Source: CALVGQ01 sp964368495 (GTDB taxonomy: Bacteria > Bacillota_I > Bacilli_A > Erysipelotrichales > Erysipelotrichaceae). From it: a DNA stretch of 64,000 nt. Positions 25,196 to 34,570 of this stretch are shown here, one piece after another. How positions within the stretch are numbered: position 1 is the stretch's first letter; the number at the start of each line of letters is the position of its first letter. The position numbers and the translations under genes were made by a program. Under the pieces are notes generated by a model, which saw nothing but the letters and a program-made list of their open reading frames with translations, had not been told where the DNA came from and did no database searches. The stretch covers positions 4,519 to 68,518 of the forward strand of contig CAYJAJ010000008.1 of the NCBI GenBank assembly GCA_964368495.1, in the 5' to 3' direction.

Positions 25196-26308
25196 ATGAT
25201 TTATAATGGAAAAGAGATAAAAAAACTCGGCTTTGGATTAATGCGTTTACCAAAAGTTGATGGAGTCATTGACACTGATTTATCAGGTAAAATGATTGAT
25301 GTTTTTTTAGAAAATGGTTTTACTTATTTTGATACAGCCTATGGGTATGCCGGTTCTGAAGATGCTACAAAAATTGCGCTTGTTGATCGTCATCCTCGCG
25401 AAAGCTATCAACTTGCGACAAAATTGCCTGCTTGGCTAGCAAAAAATGAAGAAGATGCAAAAGAAATGTTTTATACATCTTTGAAACGTTTAGGTGTTGA
25501 TTATTTTGATTTTTATTTGTTACATAATTTAGGACCAAAAAGAACTGAAGTTTTTGAAGATTTTAAAATTTGGGAATTTTTAAGCGAACAAAAGAAATTA
25601 GGAAAAATAAAAAAATTAGGTTTTTCAATGCATGATAATGCTGATTCATTAGACAAAGTTCTTACAAAACACCCTGAAGTAGATTTCGTTCAACTTCAAA
25701 TTAACTATGCAGACTGGGACAATCCTACAATTCAATCAAGAAAGTGTTATGAAGTTGCAATGAAACACAACAAAGAAGTTGTTATTATGGAACCAGTACG
25801 CGGTGGATCGCTTGCTAATCCCCCTAAAAAAATTGCTGAAGTACTTCACAGTGCAAACAAAGATGTTTCGTATTCTTCCTGGGCAATACGTTTTGCTGCA
25901 TCATTAGACAATGTAGTTACTGTTTTAAGTGGTATGTCAAATATGGAACAAATACTTGATAATGTCAATACTATGAAAAACTTTAAACCTCTTGATGAAA
26001 GTGAGAAAGAAGTCATTAGTAATGTTCAAGAAATTCTTAAAAACATTCCATCTGTTCCTTGTACTGTCTGTCAATATTGTGTTTCAAAGTGTCCTGCTCA
26101 AATTGCCATTCCAGATGTATTTAGTGCTGTTAATCGTTATTATATCTACGATGATTTAGAAAGTGCTAAAGCTGGTTATAAATTTGTATTAAACCGAGCT
26201 CCTAAGGCAAGTACATGTGTAGAATGTGGTGCGTGTATGGCAGTCTGTCCACAAAAAATTAATATTATTGATGAGCTTAAAAAAGCTGTTGCACTTATAG
26301 AAGAATAA
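25196..26308 (+). CDS. Aldo/keto reductase with C-terminal 4Fe-4S domain
   Basis: The 370-residue product has an aldo/keto reductase barrel with catalytic Tyr in FDTAYGY, Lys in LATKLPAW and His in FYLLHNLG. A ferredoxin-like tail follows, with CTVCQYCVSKCP and CVECGACMAVCP. Members may reduce aldehydes or quinones using electrons from ferredoxin or NAD(P)H. Start 25196 follows AAGGAGG. Confidence 0.9.
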   Translation: MIYNGKEIKKLGFGLMRLPKVDGVIDTDLSGKMIDVFLENGFTYFDTAYGYAGSEDATKIALVDRHPRESYQLATKLPAWLAKNEEDAKEMFYTSLKRLGVDYFDFYLLHNLGPKRTEVFEDFKIWEFLSEQKKLGKIKKLGFSMHDNADSLDKVLTKHPEVDFVQLQINYADWDNPTIQSRKCYEVAMKHNKEVVIMEPVRGGSLANPPKKIAEVLHSANKDVSYSSWAIRFAASLDNVVTVLSGMSNMEQILDNVNTMKNFKPLDESEKEVISNVQEILKNIPSVPCTVCQYCVSKCPAQIAIPDVFSAVNRYYIYDDLESAKAGYKFVLNRAPKASTCVECGACMAVCPQKINIIDELKKAVALIEE

Positions 26309-26333
26309 AAATCACCCCATGGTGATTTTTTTC
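26307..26333 (+). terminator. Aldo/keto reductase terminator
   Basis: AAAATCACC/GGTGATTTT arms with a CCAT loop and a T run, immediately after the stop. Confidence 0.85.
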
Positions 26334-26359
26334 TTTGCATCTTTCATTTTTTATAATTT

Positions 26360-27745
26360 TTAATTATCTTTCAATGAATCATGTATTGCCTTGGCAGCTT
26401 CTTTTCCAGAACCCATAGCTAAAATTACTGTAGCAGCTCCAGTAACTGCATCTCCTCCTGCATATACATTCTCTCTGCTTGTTAAGCCATTTTCATCAGT
26501 TACTAAACAACCCCATTTGTTTGTAGAAAGTCCTGGAGTGGTTGAATGTATCAGTGGGTTTGGAGAAGTTCCAATACTCATAATAACCGCATCCACATCA
26601 AGAATAAATTCACTGTTTTCAATTACCTCTGGTCTTCTTCTTCCACTTTGATCGGGTTCTTTTAGCTGCATTTTCACACATTTCATCGCTGTAACAAACC
26701 CCGTATCATCCCCCAGTATTTCAACGGGATTAACTAAAGTATGAAAAATTATTCCTTCTTCCATTGCATGATGAACTTCTTCAGCTCTTGCAGGTAACTC
26801 ATCTAAACCCCTTCGATATATAATAACGACTTCTTTTGCACCTAATCGTTTTGCACATCTTGCAGCATCCATCGCAACATTACCACCACCTACTACTGCA
26901 ACTTTATTAGCTTTCATTATTGGTGTTTTGCTGCTTTGCTCATAAGCTTTCATAAGATTAATTCTCGTTAAATACTCATTTGCTGAATATACTCCCTTTA
27001 AGCTCTCTCCTGGTATTTTCATGAATGTTGGAAGTCCTGCACCACTGCCAATAAACACTGCTTTAAATCCATTTTCAAACAGTTCATCTATGGTCAATAC
27101 CTTTCCAATAACCATGTTTGTTTTTATTTCTACCCCTAAATCAATTAACTCGTTTATTTCAGCCTCTACAATACTTTTAGGTAGTCTAAACTCAGGGATT
27201 CCATAAACTAAGACTCCTCCTGGAGTATGAAGTGCTTCAAACACAGTAACTTGATAGCCAAACATTGCTAAATCTTTTGCCGCTGTTAACCCTGCAGGAC
27301 CCGCTCCAACAATCGCAACCTTTTTATTGTTTGAGGGTATTTTAGTGACTTTTTTAAATCCTTCTTTACGATATGTATCAGCTACAAAACGTTCTAAACG
27401 ACCTATTGCGACTGCTTCTCCTTTTAGTGCTCGTACACAAGTACTTTCACACTGTATTTCTTGTGGACATACTCTTCCACAAACTGCAGGTAATGCACTT
27501 GACTTCGCAATAATTTCATAAGCTTCAGATAAATTACCATTGGCTACTTCATTAATAAAGGCTGGGATATCAATCGCAACAGGACACTTTGAAACACATG
27601 GTTTATGTTTGCAGTTTAAACAACGTTTTGCTTCTTCAATAGCTTCCTCTTTTGTATATCCAAATGAAACTTCTTTAAAATTTTTATTTCTTATATTTGG
27701 CTCTTGTTCTAATGCTTTTACTTTTTTTAATGACATATTAATCAT
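26360..27745 (-). CDS. nfnB: NfnB-type FAD/NADPH subunit (GltD-like)
   Basis: The 461-residue flavoprotein has an N-terminal 4Fe-4S domain (CLNCKHKPCVSKCP; CGRVCPQEIQCESTC) and two Rossmann folds (VGAGPAGLTAAKD; VVGGGNVAMDAARCAKR). It resembles the glutamate synthase small chain. With the NfnA partner directly upstream and a four-base overlap, the pair is probably the bifurcating NADH-dependent ferredoxin:NADP oxidoreductase rather than glutamate synthase, since no large subunit is present. Confidence 0.85.
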   Translation of the reverse strand: MINMSLKKVKALEQEPNIRNKNFKEVSFGYTKEEAIEEAKRCLNCKHKPCVSKCPVAIDIPAFINEVANGNLSEAYEIIAKSSALPAVCGRVCPQEIQCESTCVRALKGEAVAIGRLERFVADTYRKEGFKKVTKIPSNNKKVAIVGAGPAGLTAAKDLAMFGYQVTVFEALHTPGGVLVYGIPEFRLPKSIVEAEINELIDLGVEIKTNMVIGKVLTIDELFENGFKAVFIGSGAGLPTFMKIPGESLKGVYSANEYLTRINLMKAYEQSSKTPIMKANKVAVVGGGNVAMDAARCAKRLGAKEVVIIYRRGLDELPARAEEVHHAMEEGIIFHTLVNPVEILGDDTGFVTAMKCVKMQLKEPDQSGRRRPEVIENSEFILDVDAVIMSIGTSPNPLIHSTTPGLSTNKWGCLVTDENGLTSRENVYAGGDAVTGAATVILAMGSGKEAAKAIHDSLKDN

Positions 27746-28590
27746 AATGCTTGCACCTCTTTTTTAAGAAGACAACAGTTTTCTTCTTTTTCTTTGTTTT
27801 CAATTTCTTTATACATGCCACTTCGACTAATTGCTTCATCAAAGTCAACTAAATGCCCATCAAAATCAGGGCCATCTACACAAGCAAACTTTACTTCATT
27901 ACCAACAGTTAATCTACATCCCCCGCACATTCCAGTACCATCAATCATAATTGGATTCATACTGACCGTCGTCTTGACATTAAATTCTTTAGTAAGCAAT
28001 GCTACAAACTTCATCATAACAAGTGGGCCAATGGCAAATACTTCATCATAATGACTATTTTCTAGTAAACATTTTCTAAGTGCATCCGTTACTAATCCTT
28101 TTTCACCCACTGAGCCATCATCACTCATAATTATTAGTTGATCACTTACTTCTTTAAATTCATTTTCTAAAATTACTAAATCTTTGTTTCTAAATCCTAC
28201 AATCGAATGAACCTCACATCCTAAATGATGTAGCTCTTTTGCTATAGGATAAGCAATAGCACATCCTACTCCTCCACCAATAATCGCTACCTTCTTTAAC
28301 TTATCTAATTTGCTTTCTTTTCCTAACGGACCAACAAAGTCAACTATATGTTCTGCTTCATCAAGTTGATTTAATTCCATTGTAGCACGCCCAACAATTT
28401 GAAAAATAATGGTTACACTCCCATCACTTTCATCATAATCAGCTATAGTTAAAGGAACTCTTTCCGAATCTTTTGTTGCCCTAATAATAACAAATTGACC
28501 AGGTTTTGCCTTTTTTGCGATAAGTGGTGCTTCAATCTTCATTTTAACTACTGTTTCATTTAAGTATTCTTTACAAAGTATTTTAAACAT
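27742..28590 (-). CDS. nfnA: NfnA-type FAD/NAD and 2Fe-2S subunit
   Basis: The 282-residue product is a ferredoxin-NADP reductase-like protein, also annotated as sulfide dehydrogenase SudB or a PyrK-like subunit. FAD and NAD domains are present (KVAIIGGGVGCAIAYPIA). The C-terminal cysteines in GTGMCGGCRLTVGNEVKFACVDGP ligate a 2Fe-2S cluster. It is the first gene of the nfnAB pair. Confidence 0.85.
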   Translation of the reverse strand: MFKILCKEYLNETVVKMKIEAPLIAKKAKPGQFVIIRATKDSERVPLTIADYDESDGSVTIIFQIVGRATMELNQLDEAEHIVDFVGPLGKESKLDKLKKVAIIGGGVGCAIAYPIAKELHHLGCEVHSIVGFRNKDLVILENEFKEVSDQLIIMSDDGSVGEKGLVTDALRKCLLENSHYDEVFAIGPLVMMKFVALLTKEFNVKTTVSMNPIMIDGTGMCGGCRLTVGNEVKFACVDGPDFDGHLVDFDEAISRSGMYKEIENKEKEENCCLLKKEVQAL

Positions 28591-28608
28591 TTTTTCTCCC
28601 CACTAAAG

Positions 28609-29241
28609 TTAATACGCTAGGATTGCCGCATCAATTTCATCGACATCTATCGAATTAACTACAAAATAATTTCCATTTTTAGTTATTGAAACTTCAATAT
28701 CAACAGCTTCTAAATATTCTATATCATTTATGTGATCTAAAATTTGATCAATCAGTTCATTTAAAACCATATTTTCTAATTCTATTTCACTTAATGACGA
28801 TTGTTCAGCCATCTCATATTTTATCACTTCAATGTTCTCTTCAGTTAAAATTTTTTGAAAAATATTAATTGGATAAACTTTTAATGTTACCAAATAAGTG
28901 TCTTCATTTTTCAATTCATCACCTATTTCAAACTTAGAGTAAGCATAGATATTTTTAATCATATTATTTACTCTAACTAATGATTCTGCTGTAAGTAGTT
29001 CAGGATTAATATCGTAATAGTATAAGAAAAATTCACTTTCTTTTGTTACATTTTCATTGAAGTTATTCTTTAAATCATCCACACTTATATCACTTGAATA
29101 ATATGTCAATAAATCTTCCAAATGATGATTCAAATAAATTGAATTTAAGTTCAGCGTTAAATATTCTGATGGGCTTTTTTCATCTGAACAACCCAATAAG
29201 CAAAATAACACAAACAAAATTATGACTATTTTTTTTATCAT
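28609..29241 (-). CDS. Putative lipoprotein of unknown function
   Basis: The 210-residue product has a lipoprotein signal (MIKKIVIILFVLFCLLGC, Cys18 lipidation). Its mature part is acidic and helical, with repeated hydrophobic heptads. A DUF5105-like fold is possible, but I cannot confirm it. It is followed by nfnAB on the same strand with an 18-base gap. Confidence 0.7.
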   Translation of the reverse strand: MIKKIVIILFVLFCLLGCSDEKSPSEYLTLNLNSIYLNHHLEDLLTYYSSDISVDDLKNNFNENVTKESEFFLYYYDINPELLTAESLVRVNNMIKNIYAYSKFEIGDELKNEDTYLVTLKVYPINIFQKILTEENIEVIKYEMAEQSSLSEIELENMVLNELIDQILDHINDIEYLEAVDIEVSITKNGNYFVVNSIDVDEIDAAILAY

Positions 29242-29300
29242 TGCACTCCCCCCATTATTATCTTACTTATTTTACCATAAATTTTATTTCATACAAAAAA

Positions 29301-29322
29301 ATATCTTGGCTCGCCAAGATAT
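29301..29322 (-). terminator. smpB terminator
   Basis: Perfect 10-bp arms (ATATCTTGGC and its complement) with a 2-base loop, followed by a T run on the minus strand. Confidence 0.85.
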
Positions 29323-29777
29323 TAGTAACTATTTTTTATTGCTTTTTCTATTTCTCTTTTTGCGTCTTTTTGTTTTTCACTATCACGTTTATCATAAAGA
29401 GCCTTCCCTTTCGCTAATGCAATTTCAAGTTTTGCTCGTCCTTCTTTTAAATATAAGCGTGTCGGTACGATAGAATATCCTTTCAATTTAACTTTTTGTT
29501 GAAGCTTCTTTATTTCAGTTTTATTAAGCAATAGTTTTCTATCTCTTTTTTCTTCATGATTAAAACGATTCCCAAAATCATATGCAGCAATATGCATTTC
29601 TTTTATATACCCTTCATTGTTCACAAAACTAATATAGGAATCCTTTAAATTAACTTTCCCCTGTCTAATTGACTTAATTTCAGTTCCAGTTAATACAATT
29701 CCTGCTTCATAACGATCTTCCAAATAATAGTCATGTGATGCTTTTCGATTTTGTGCAATTACTTTCATGTTACTCAT
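29322..29777 (-). CDS. smpB: SsrA-binding protein
   Basis: The 151-residue tmRNA partner for trans-translation has KVIAQNRKASHDY, AGIVLTGTEIKSIRQGKVNLKDSY (split here) and the basic C-terminal tail KGKALYDKRDSEKQKDAKREI. It lies downstream of rnr and secG, a common arrangement. No ssrA gene is seen within the window. Confidence 0.95.
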   Translation of the reverse strand: MSNMKVIAQNRKASHDYYLEDRYEAGIVLTGTEIKSIRQGKVNLKDSYISFVNNEGYIKEMHIAAYDFGNRFNHEEKRDRKLLLNKTEIKKLQQKVKLKGYSIVPTRLYLKEGRAKLEIALAKGKALYDKRDSEKQKDAKREIEKAIKNSY

Positions 29778-29786
29778 GATATCCCT

Positions 29787-30287
29787 CTACTCTATGGTTG
29801 TAATTTTATCTTTGTTGTATCGATCAATAATTTCTTTTTCCTCATCAGCGTATCCAACAGATACAATTGAAATTGGTTCAAGATGATCGCTTAGTTTAAA
29901 ATAATTTCTAAAATTTTCAATTCGATCAAGATTGGGTCCAATTGCACACCAACATGATCCAAGACCTAAATGTACAGCTTCAATTAAAATGTTTTCTATT
30001 GCTGCACTACAGTTGTAATACAAATACTCCATTTTATCTACCTTCAGTTTTTCGCCTAACACTAAAATTGCACAAGGTGTCGACTTCATCATTTGTAGAT
30101 ATGGACTCATCGTTGAAACATCATTTAACACTTTCTTATTTTTTATCACAATAAACTGCCAACTTTGTGTGTTTCTTGCGCTTGGTGCATTCATTGCCGC
30201 TTTAAGCAACTTTTCAATTTGCTCATCACTTAAAGGGTTATCCTTATATTTACGAATGCTTTGTCTTTTTTTAATTGCCTCTAACAT
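29787..30287 (-). CDS. Nitroreductase family protein
   Basis: The 166-residue FMN-dependent oxidoreductase has KKRQSIRKYKDNPLS and PSARNTQSWQFIVI at the FMN site and the C-terminal GLGSCWCAIGP. Substrate is unknown. It sits between smpB and rnr, 9 bases before smpB, and probably shares their transcript. Confidence 0.88.
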   Translation of the reverse strand: MLEAIKKRQSIRKYKDNPLSDEQIEKLLKAAMNAPSARNTQSWQFIVIKNKKVLNDVSTMSPYLQMMKSTPCAILVLGEKLKVDKMEYLYYNCSAAIENILIEAVHLGLGSCWCAIGPNLDRIENFRNYFKLSDHLEPISIVSVGYADEEKEIIDRYNKDKITTIE

Positions 30288-30318
30288 AGTCTTTTCTCCT
30301 TTACTATATTATACACGA

Positions 30319-32472
30319 TTAACGGCGTTTTGGACGTTTTCTTGGTTGATTCCTATTTGATTTATTTCGAGTGTTTCTCTGATTACTTGCCAAAATAAAA
30401 TTAATTTCCCTTTTTTCTTTATCCGCGTTCACAAGTTGGACTTCAACTGATTGTCCAAGTTTATATACTTTATTCGATCGTTCACCTCGTAACAAACAAT
30501 TTGGTTGATCAAAATGATAAAAATCATCTCTTAAATCTTGAATATGTACTAACCCTTCAACTGTATTTTCTAATTCGACATAAAACCCAAATTTTGTAAC
30601 TGAGCTAATAACACCAGTAAATTTTTGTCCAATTTTACTTTTCATAAACTCAGCTTTTTTCATGTCATCCACTTCACGTTCTGCATCAGTAGAACGCCGC
30701 TCACATACAGAAGTGCACTCTGCTAGATCTTCCATGAGACTTTCATCTTTTTTTATTTGTTTGACATCAAGTTCATTATTAAAGAAATATTTTTTTAACA
30801 TACGATGAACAATTAAATCTGGATAGCGACGAATTGGTGAAGTAAAGTGAGTGTAATCTTCTAATGCCAATCCAAAGTGACCTAGACATTCACGATCATA
30901 TCGTGCTTTTTGCATACATCTTAACATCAACAATGACAAAATTGGATATCCTTCATCCTCTTTAAATGAATTTAAACACTGTTGTAGTTGCTTGGCCTTC
31001 ACATCTTGAAGAGACCCTTTAAGTTTATAACCCATTATTGTGACTACTCTTGAGAATTCTTGAATTTTTTTCAACATCGGCGTTTCGTGAATTCGATATA
31101 AGGAAGGGATTTGCAACCACTTTGTGTGTCTAGCGACACATTCATTAGCGCTAACCATGAAATCCTCAATAATACGTTGCGATTCTCCACGCTCACGTAG
31201 TTTGATGTCAAGTACCTTCCCTTTTTTATCTACTACTATTTTTGCTTCATTTCGATCAAAATCAATTGCCCCATTTTTTGCTCTGCGTTTTCTTATTTTA
31301 CTTGCACAATCACTCATCATTTCAAATGTTGCAACTAAATCAGCATATTGACTTCTAATTTGTTTATCTTTGTTTAAAATTTTATTAACATTGTTATAAG
31401 TCATTCTTGCAGTACTCTTAATAAACGATGGGAAAATACGATAATCAATGATCTCCCCACTCTTATTAATTTCCATTTCACATGACATTGTTAAACGTTC
31501 TACACCTTCATTTAATGAACAAATTCCATTAGATAACACATGAGGTAACATTGGAACAACACGATCAACAACATACGTTGATGTTCCTCTTTTTCTTGCC
31601 TCTTTATCAAGTGCGCTATTTTCTACTACATAATGTGATACATCAGCAATATGAACTCCTAACAAATATCCATTTTCTGTTTTTTCAATGCTTATCGCAT
31701 CATCTAAGTCTTTTGAATCATCCCCATCAATAGTGACGATGATTTTATTTGTTAAATCAATGCGACCTTGTTTTTCATCATCACTAATTTCTTCTTCAAT
31801 TACTGCACATTGCTTAAATACTTCTTTTGGAAACTCACTTTCAATTCCATAATTATATAAAACAGCTAAAACATCTACTCCAGGATCATTCTCATGTCCT
31901 ATAACTTGTTCAATTTTAACTACTAACGGATCTCCATACTTAATAACTTGGCACTTTACTTTTAATCCTTCAACAAGTTTAAATGCTTTTTCATTTTCTA
32001 CTTTAATTTTTTGAGTAATTCGTTCATCATCACAAACTAAAAAATAACTCTTAAATTTTCGATATGTACAGATTAGTGAAGTATTACTTCTTTCTAGTAC
32101 CCTAACAACAGTTCCTTCTGGACTTTCCTTTATTGAACCATTGATTTTTACTACTACCGTATCTTGATCCATTGCAAAATTCAAATCGTTTTTAGCGATA
32201 TAAATGCTATGATCATCATCCAAATCCAAAAAACCAAAGCCACGCCGGTTAATTGTAATTTTCCCTTTATATAACCCACTTTCTTTTGGATCACAGTATC
32301 TATCTTTGTGATCTCTCACAATTAAAAAATCATTTTCCAACTTATTTAACATCTGATTTAAATAAGTGAAATCTTCTGAATTTTTCATTTCGTATATATC
32401 TGCAAAATCATGTATAGAATAGACATGTGGTTTCGCTAATATTAATTGATACAATTCATCTTGTTTTACCAT
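30319..32472 (-). CDS. rnr: Ribonuclease R
   Basis: The 717-residue 3'-5' exoribonuclease has cold-shock domains, the RNB catalytic core (TIDGDDSKDLDDAIS with its metal-binding aspartates, and FTSPIRRYPDLIVHR), an S1 domain and a basic tail (RNQPRKRPKRR). It degrades structured RNA and works with SmpB-tmRNA. Confidence 0.96.
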   Translation of the reverse strand: MVKQDELYQLILAKPHVYSIHDFADIYEMKNSEDFTYLNQMLNKLENDFLIVRDHKDRYCDPKESGLYKGKITINRRGFGFLDLDDDHSIYIAKNDLNFAMDQDTVVVKINGSIKESPEGTVVRVLERSNTSLICTYRKFKSYFLVCDDERITQKIKVENEKAFKLVEGLKVKCQVIKYGDPLVVKIEQVIGHENDPGVDVLAVLYNYGIESEFPKEVFKQCAVIEEEISDDEKQGRIDLTNKIIVTIDGDDSKDLDDAISIEKTENGYLLGVHIADVSHYVVENSALDKEARKRGTSTYVVDRVVPMLPHVLSNGICSLNEGVERLTMSCEMEINKSGEIIDYRIFPSFIKSTARMTYNNVNKILNKDKQIRSQYADLVATFEMMSDCASKIRKRRAKNGAIDFDRNEAKIVVDKKGKVLDIKLRERGESQRIIEDFMVSANECVARHTKWLQIPSLYRIHETPMLKKIQEFSRVVTIMGYKLKGSLQDVKAKQLQQCLNSFKEDEGYPILSLLMLRCMQKARYDRECLGHFGLALEDYTHFTSPIRRYPDLIVHRMLKKYFFNNELDVKQIKKDESLMEDLAECTSVCERRSTDAEREVDDMKKAEFMKSKIGQKFTGVISSVTKFGFYVELENTVEGLVHIQDLRDDFYHFDQPNCLLRGERSNKVYKLGQSVEVQLVNADKEKREINFILASNQRNTRNKSNRNQPRKRPKRR

Positions 32473-32498
32473 TTCATCACACTCCTTCTTAAAAACAA

Positions 32499-32518
32499 AA
32501 AAGACCTTGCGGCCTTTT
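32499..32518 (-). terminator. Terminator or attenuator between secG and rnr
   Basis: AAAAGGCC/GGTCTTTT arms with a GCAA tetraloop and a T run on the minus strand. Confidence 0.65.
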
Positions 32519-32519
32519 A

Positions 32520-32747
32520 CTATAATACTCTGATTAAAATTACTATCACAAAGAATAACACACCTAATATCAATGTGATATTTGCGATTGTTTTTTCAGG
32601 TCCTCTCTCTTTTACATTTGCGAACAGATTTAATCCACCGCTACCTGTAAAAGCACCACTGATACCATCTGATTTTCCACCTTGTAATAGAGAAAGAAGA
32701 ATTATAGCTGCTGCCACTACCATTAAAATAACATCTAAAATCATCAT
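32520..32747 (-). CDS. secG: Preprotein translocase subunit SecG
   Basis: The 75-residue product has two membrane helices separated by the conserved LLQGGKSDGISGAFTGSGGLNLF, split over residues 20-45. It is part of the SecYEG channel. It is followed by rnr and smpB, as is common in Bacillota. Confidence 0.95.
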   Translation of the reverse strand: MMILDVILMVVAAAIILLSLLQGGKSDGISGAFTGSGGLNLFANVKERGPEKTIANITLILGVLFFVIVILIRVL

Positions 32748-32847
32748 AATTGAGTCCTCCTAGTCTCTAACTGCCAGTTCATTATAACAAACCACTAACT
32801 AAAAATCAAATAAAATCGTATTAAATAAGCGACTTAAAGCGCTTCAT

Positions 32848-33246
32848 TTAACTTTTTGTTTTCTTAACGATGAAGCTCATACATAAGAAATTAACAGGAA
32901 TAGAAATTGGAAGTGAAACTAACTTCGCAAAACTATCTACAACACCAAGTTGGGCTACAAACACGGTAATCACCATATTGATGATAAACCCTGGTACATA
33001 GCTTAACGGGAAAGATAGTGCACTTTTAAGTGTTGGTCTTTCATGATAGGTATATCTCATATTTAGAAAATAAGAGAAAAACATTGGAATAACATCGCCT
33101 ACAAGGCTTGCGGTTCCTACATCAAACATGTTATTTTCAACAAATAAAAAATACAATACATTCGCAAGTACGGTGTTAAATGCACCAATAACTGCAAACG
33201 TAAGAAACTTTCTATTAAAAAACTTTTCAACTAATTTATTTATCAT
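32848..33246 (-). CDS. GtrA family membrane protein
   Basis: The 132-residue product has four membrane helices with the GtrA motif FLTFAVIGAFNTVLANVLYF. Family members help flip or transfer polyprenyl-linked sugars for wall polysaccharides or teichoic acids. Start 33246 has GTGAGG upstream. Confidence 0.85.
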   Translation of the reverse strand: MINKLVEKFFNRKFLTFAVIGAFNTVLANVLYFLFVENNMFDVGTASLVGDVIPMFFSYFLNMRYTYHERPTLKSALSFPLSYVPGFIINMVITVFVAQLGVVDSFAKLVSLPISIPVNFLCMSFIVKKTKS

Positions 33247-33312
33247 ACTTTGATCCTCACCCAAGTATTCTAACACAAACCACAATACTTTTCTTTAAAA
33301 ATTTAATTATCC

Positions 33313-33543
33313 TTAGGATTGAACCATATAGTTAACTAGAATGGAAACATCTTCTTTATTGGTCACACTCAATAAAATTCCATTTTCCCTTGGCTTCATC
33401 ACTTCAATCATCCCCATTGCATTTTCATCTTTTTTTAAATTTACTTTTTTATCATGTGATAAATGCATCATTACTTCACCACTACATCGTTGAATCGTGT
33501 TCATAAATTGTTTATAATCAGTGATTTTATAAATTGTTAGCAT
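33313..33543 (-). CDS. HPr-like small protein lacking the active His
   Basis: The 76-residue product has a good ribosome site (GGAGGG). Its central part KKVNLKKDENAMGMIEV resembles the HPr segment around Ser46 (GKTVNLKSIMGVMSL), and the ending resembles the last HPr strand and helix. The N-terminal His15 region is missing and the Ser46 position is not serine, so it cannot act as an ordinary phosphocarrier. I infer a regulatory or structural HPr-fold protein. Confidence 0.6.
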   Translation of the reverse strand: MLTIYKITDYKQFMNTIQRCSGEVMMHLSHDKKVNLKKDENAMGMIEVMKPRENGILLSVTNKEDVSILVNYMVQS

Positions 33544-33667
33544 AAACTTCCCTCCATTTATTGATAAGAAATTACCTTTATGATAGAATTATATCATCAA
33601 AAAAAATAGCTTTATAAGAATATTTATGCCAAAACATAGCACAAAACAATCAAAACGGAGGATAATT

Positions 33668-34570
33668 ATGTTATTTGATTCATGTGATTTAAACATCAAT
33701 GCCCATGGGCAAGAATTAAGAAATCATGGTACAAAAGATTTTCCTGTTGCCGCTTATCGAGAAAAGCTAAATAATGGGGATATCGCATGGCATTGGCATG
33801 ATGAACTGGAAATTGTTTTTGTAGAAGAGGGACAAGTGCAGGCTAATATTGCCAACAAGAACTACATTCTAACACCAGAAACTGCTATTTTTATTAATAG
33901 TGGTGTTCTTCATTCATTAAAAATAAATACGAATAACACATGTGTTATTCGCTCGTTGGTCTTTCATACAAATTTAATTGGTGATAAAGATTCCCTGTTT
34001 TATAAAAGAGATGTTGATCCAATACTCAACAACAAAGGAATGCCTTGTGCTCTTTTTCATCAAAATGATCCTTGGGAAAAACAATGTATGTTGGACATTT
34101 TTAATGCATGGGTTGCGATGAAAGAGTACAATGCAGATTCTCCCTTAATTGTAAGAGATCGTTTAACATGGGTACTCCACCGCTTAATCAATCAAAATCA
34201 TACCGTCCATCGACCTTCACAAAAAGAACTCAGAAACAGCATTCGAATTAAACAAATGTTGCAGTATATTCAAGAAAATTACTCAAATAATATAACCATT
34301 GAAGATATTGCAGAATCAGCATCAATAAGCGTTAGTGAATGTTTACGATGTTTTAAAAATAGCATTCAAATCTCACCGATACAATATCTTAAGCAACATC
34401 GTCTTCAAATTGCGGCAGAATTGCTGCTTTCAACCTCATTAAAAATCATTGATATTGGAATAGAATGTGGTTTTCAAGAAATGAGTTACTTTGCGCGTAG
34501 TTTTAAAGATTATTGGGGTACAACCCCTTCACAATACAGAACACAAAAACTGAATACAAAACTTCGTTAA
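33668..34570 (+). CDS. AraC family transcriptional regulator
   Basis: The 300-residue product has an N-terminal cupin sensor (WHWHDELEIVFVEEGQ) and a C-terminal double helix-turn-helix (ITIEDIAESASISVSECLRCF; IIDIGIECGFQEMSYFARSFK). It probably senses a sugar or small ligand. The start at 33668 follows GGAGG. The neighbour on the plus side is convergent, so no target operon is evident. Confidence 0.9.
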   Translation: MLFDSCDLNINAHGQELRNHGTKDFPVAAYREKLNNGDIAWHWHDELEIVFVEEGQVQANIANKNYILTPETAIFINSGVLHSLKINTNNTCVIRSLVFHTNLIGDKDSLFYKRDVDPILNNKGMPCALFHQNDPWEKQCMLDIFNAWVAMKEYNADSPLIVRDRLTWVLHRLINQNHTVHRPSQKELRNSIRIKQMLQYIQENYSNNITIEDIAESASISVSECLRCFKNSIQISPIQYLKQHRLQIAAELLLSTSLKIIDIGIECGFQEMSYFARSFKDYWGTTPSQYRTQKLNTKLR

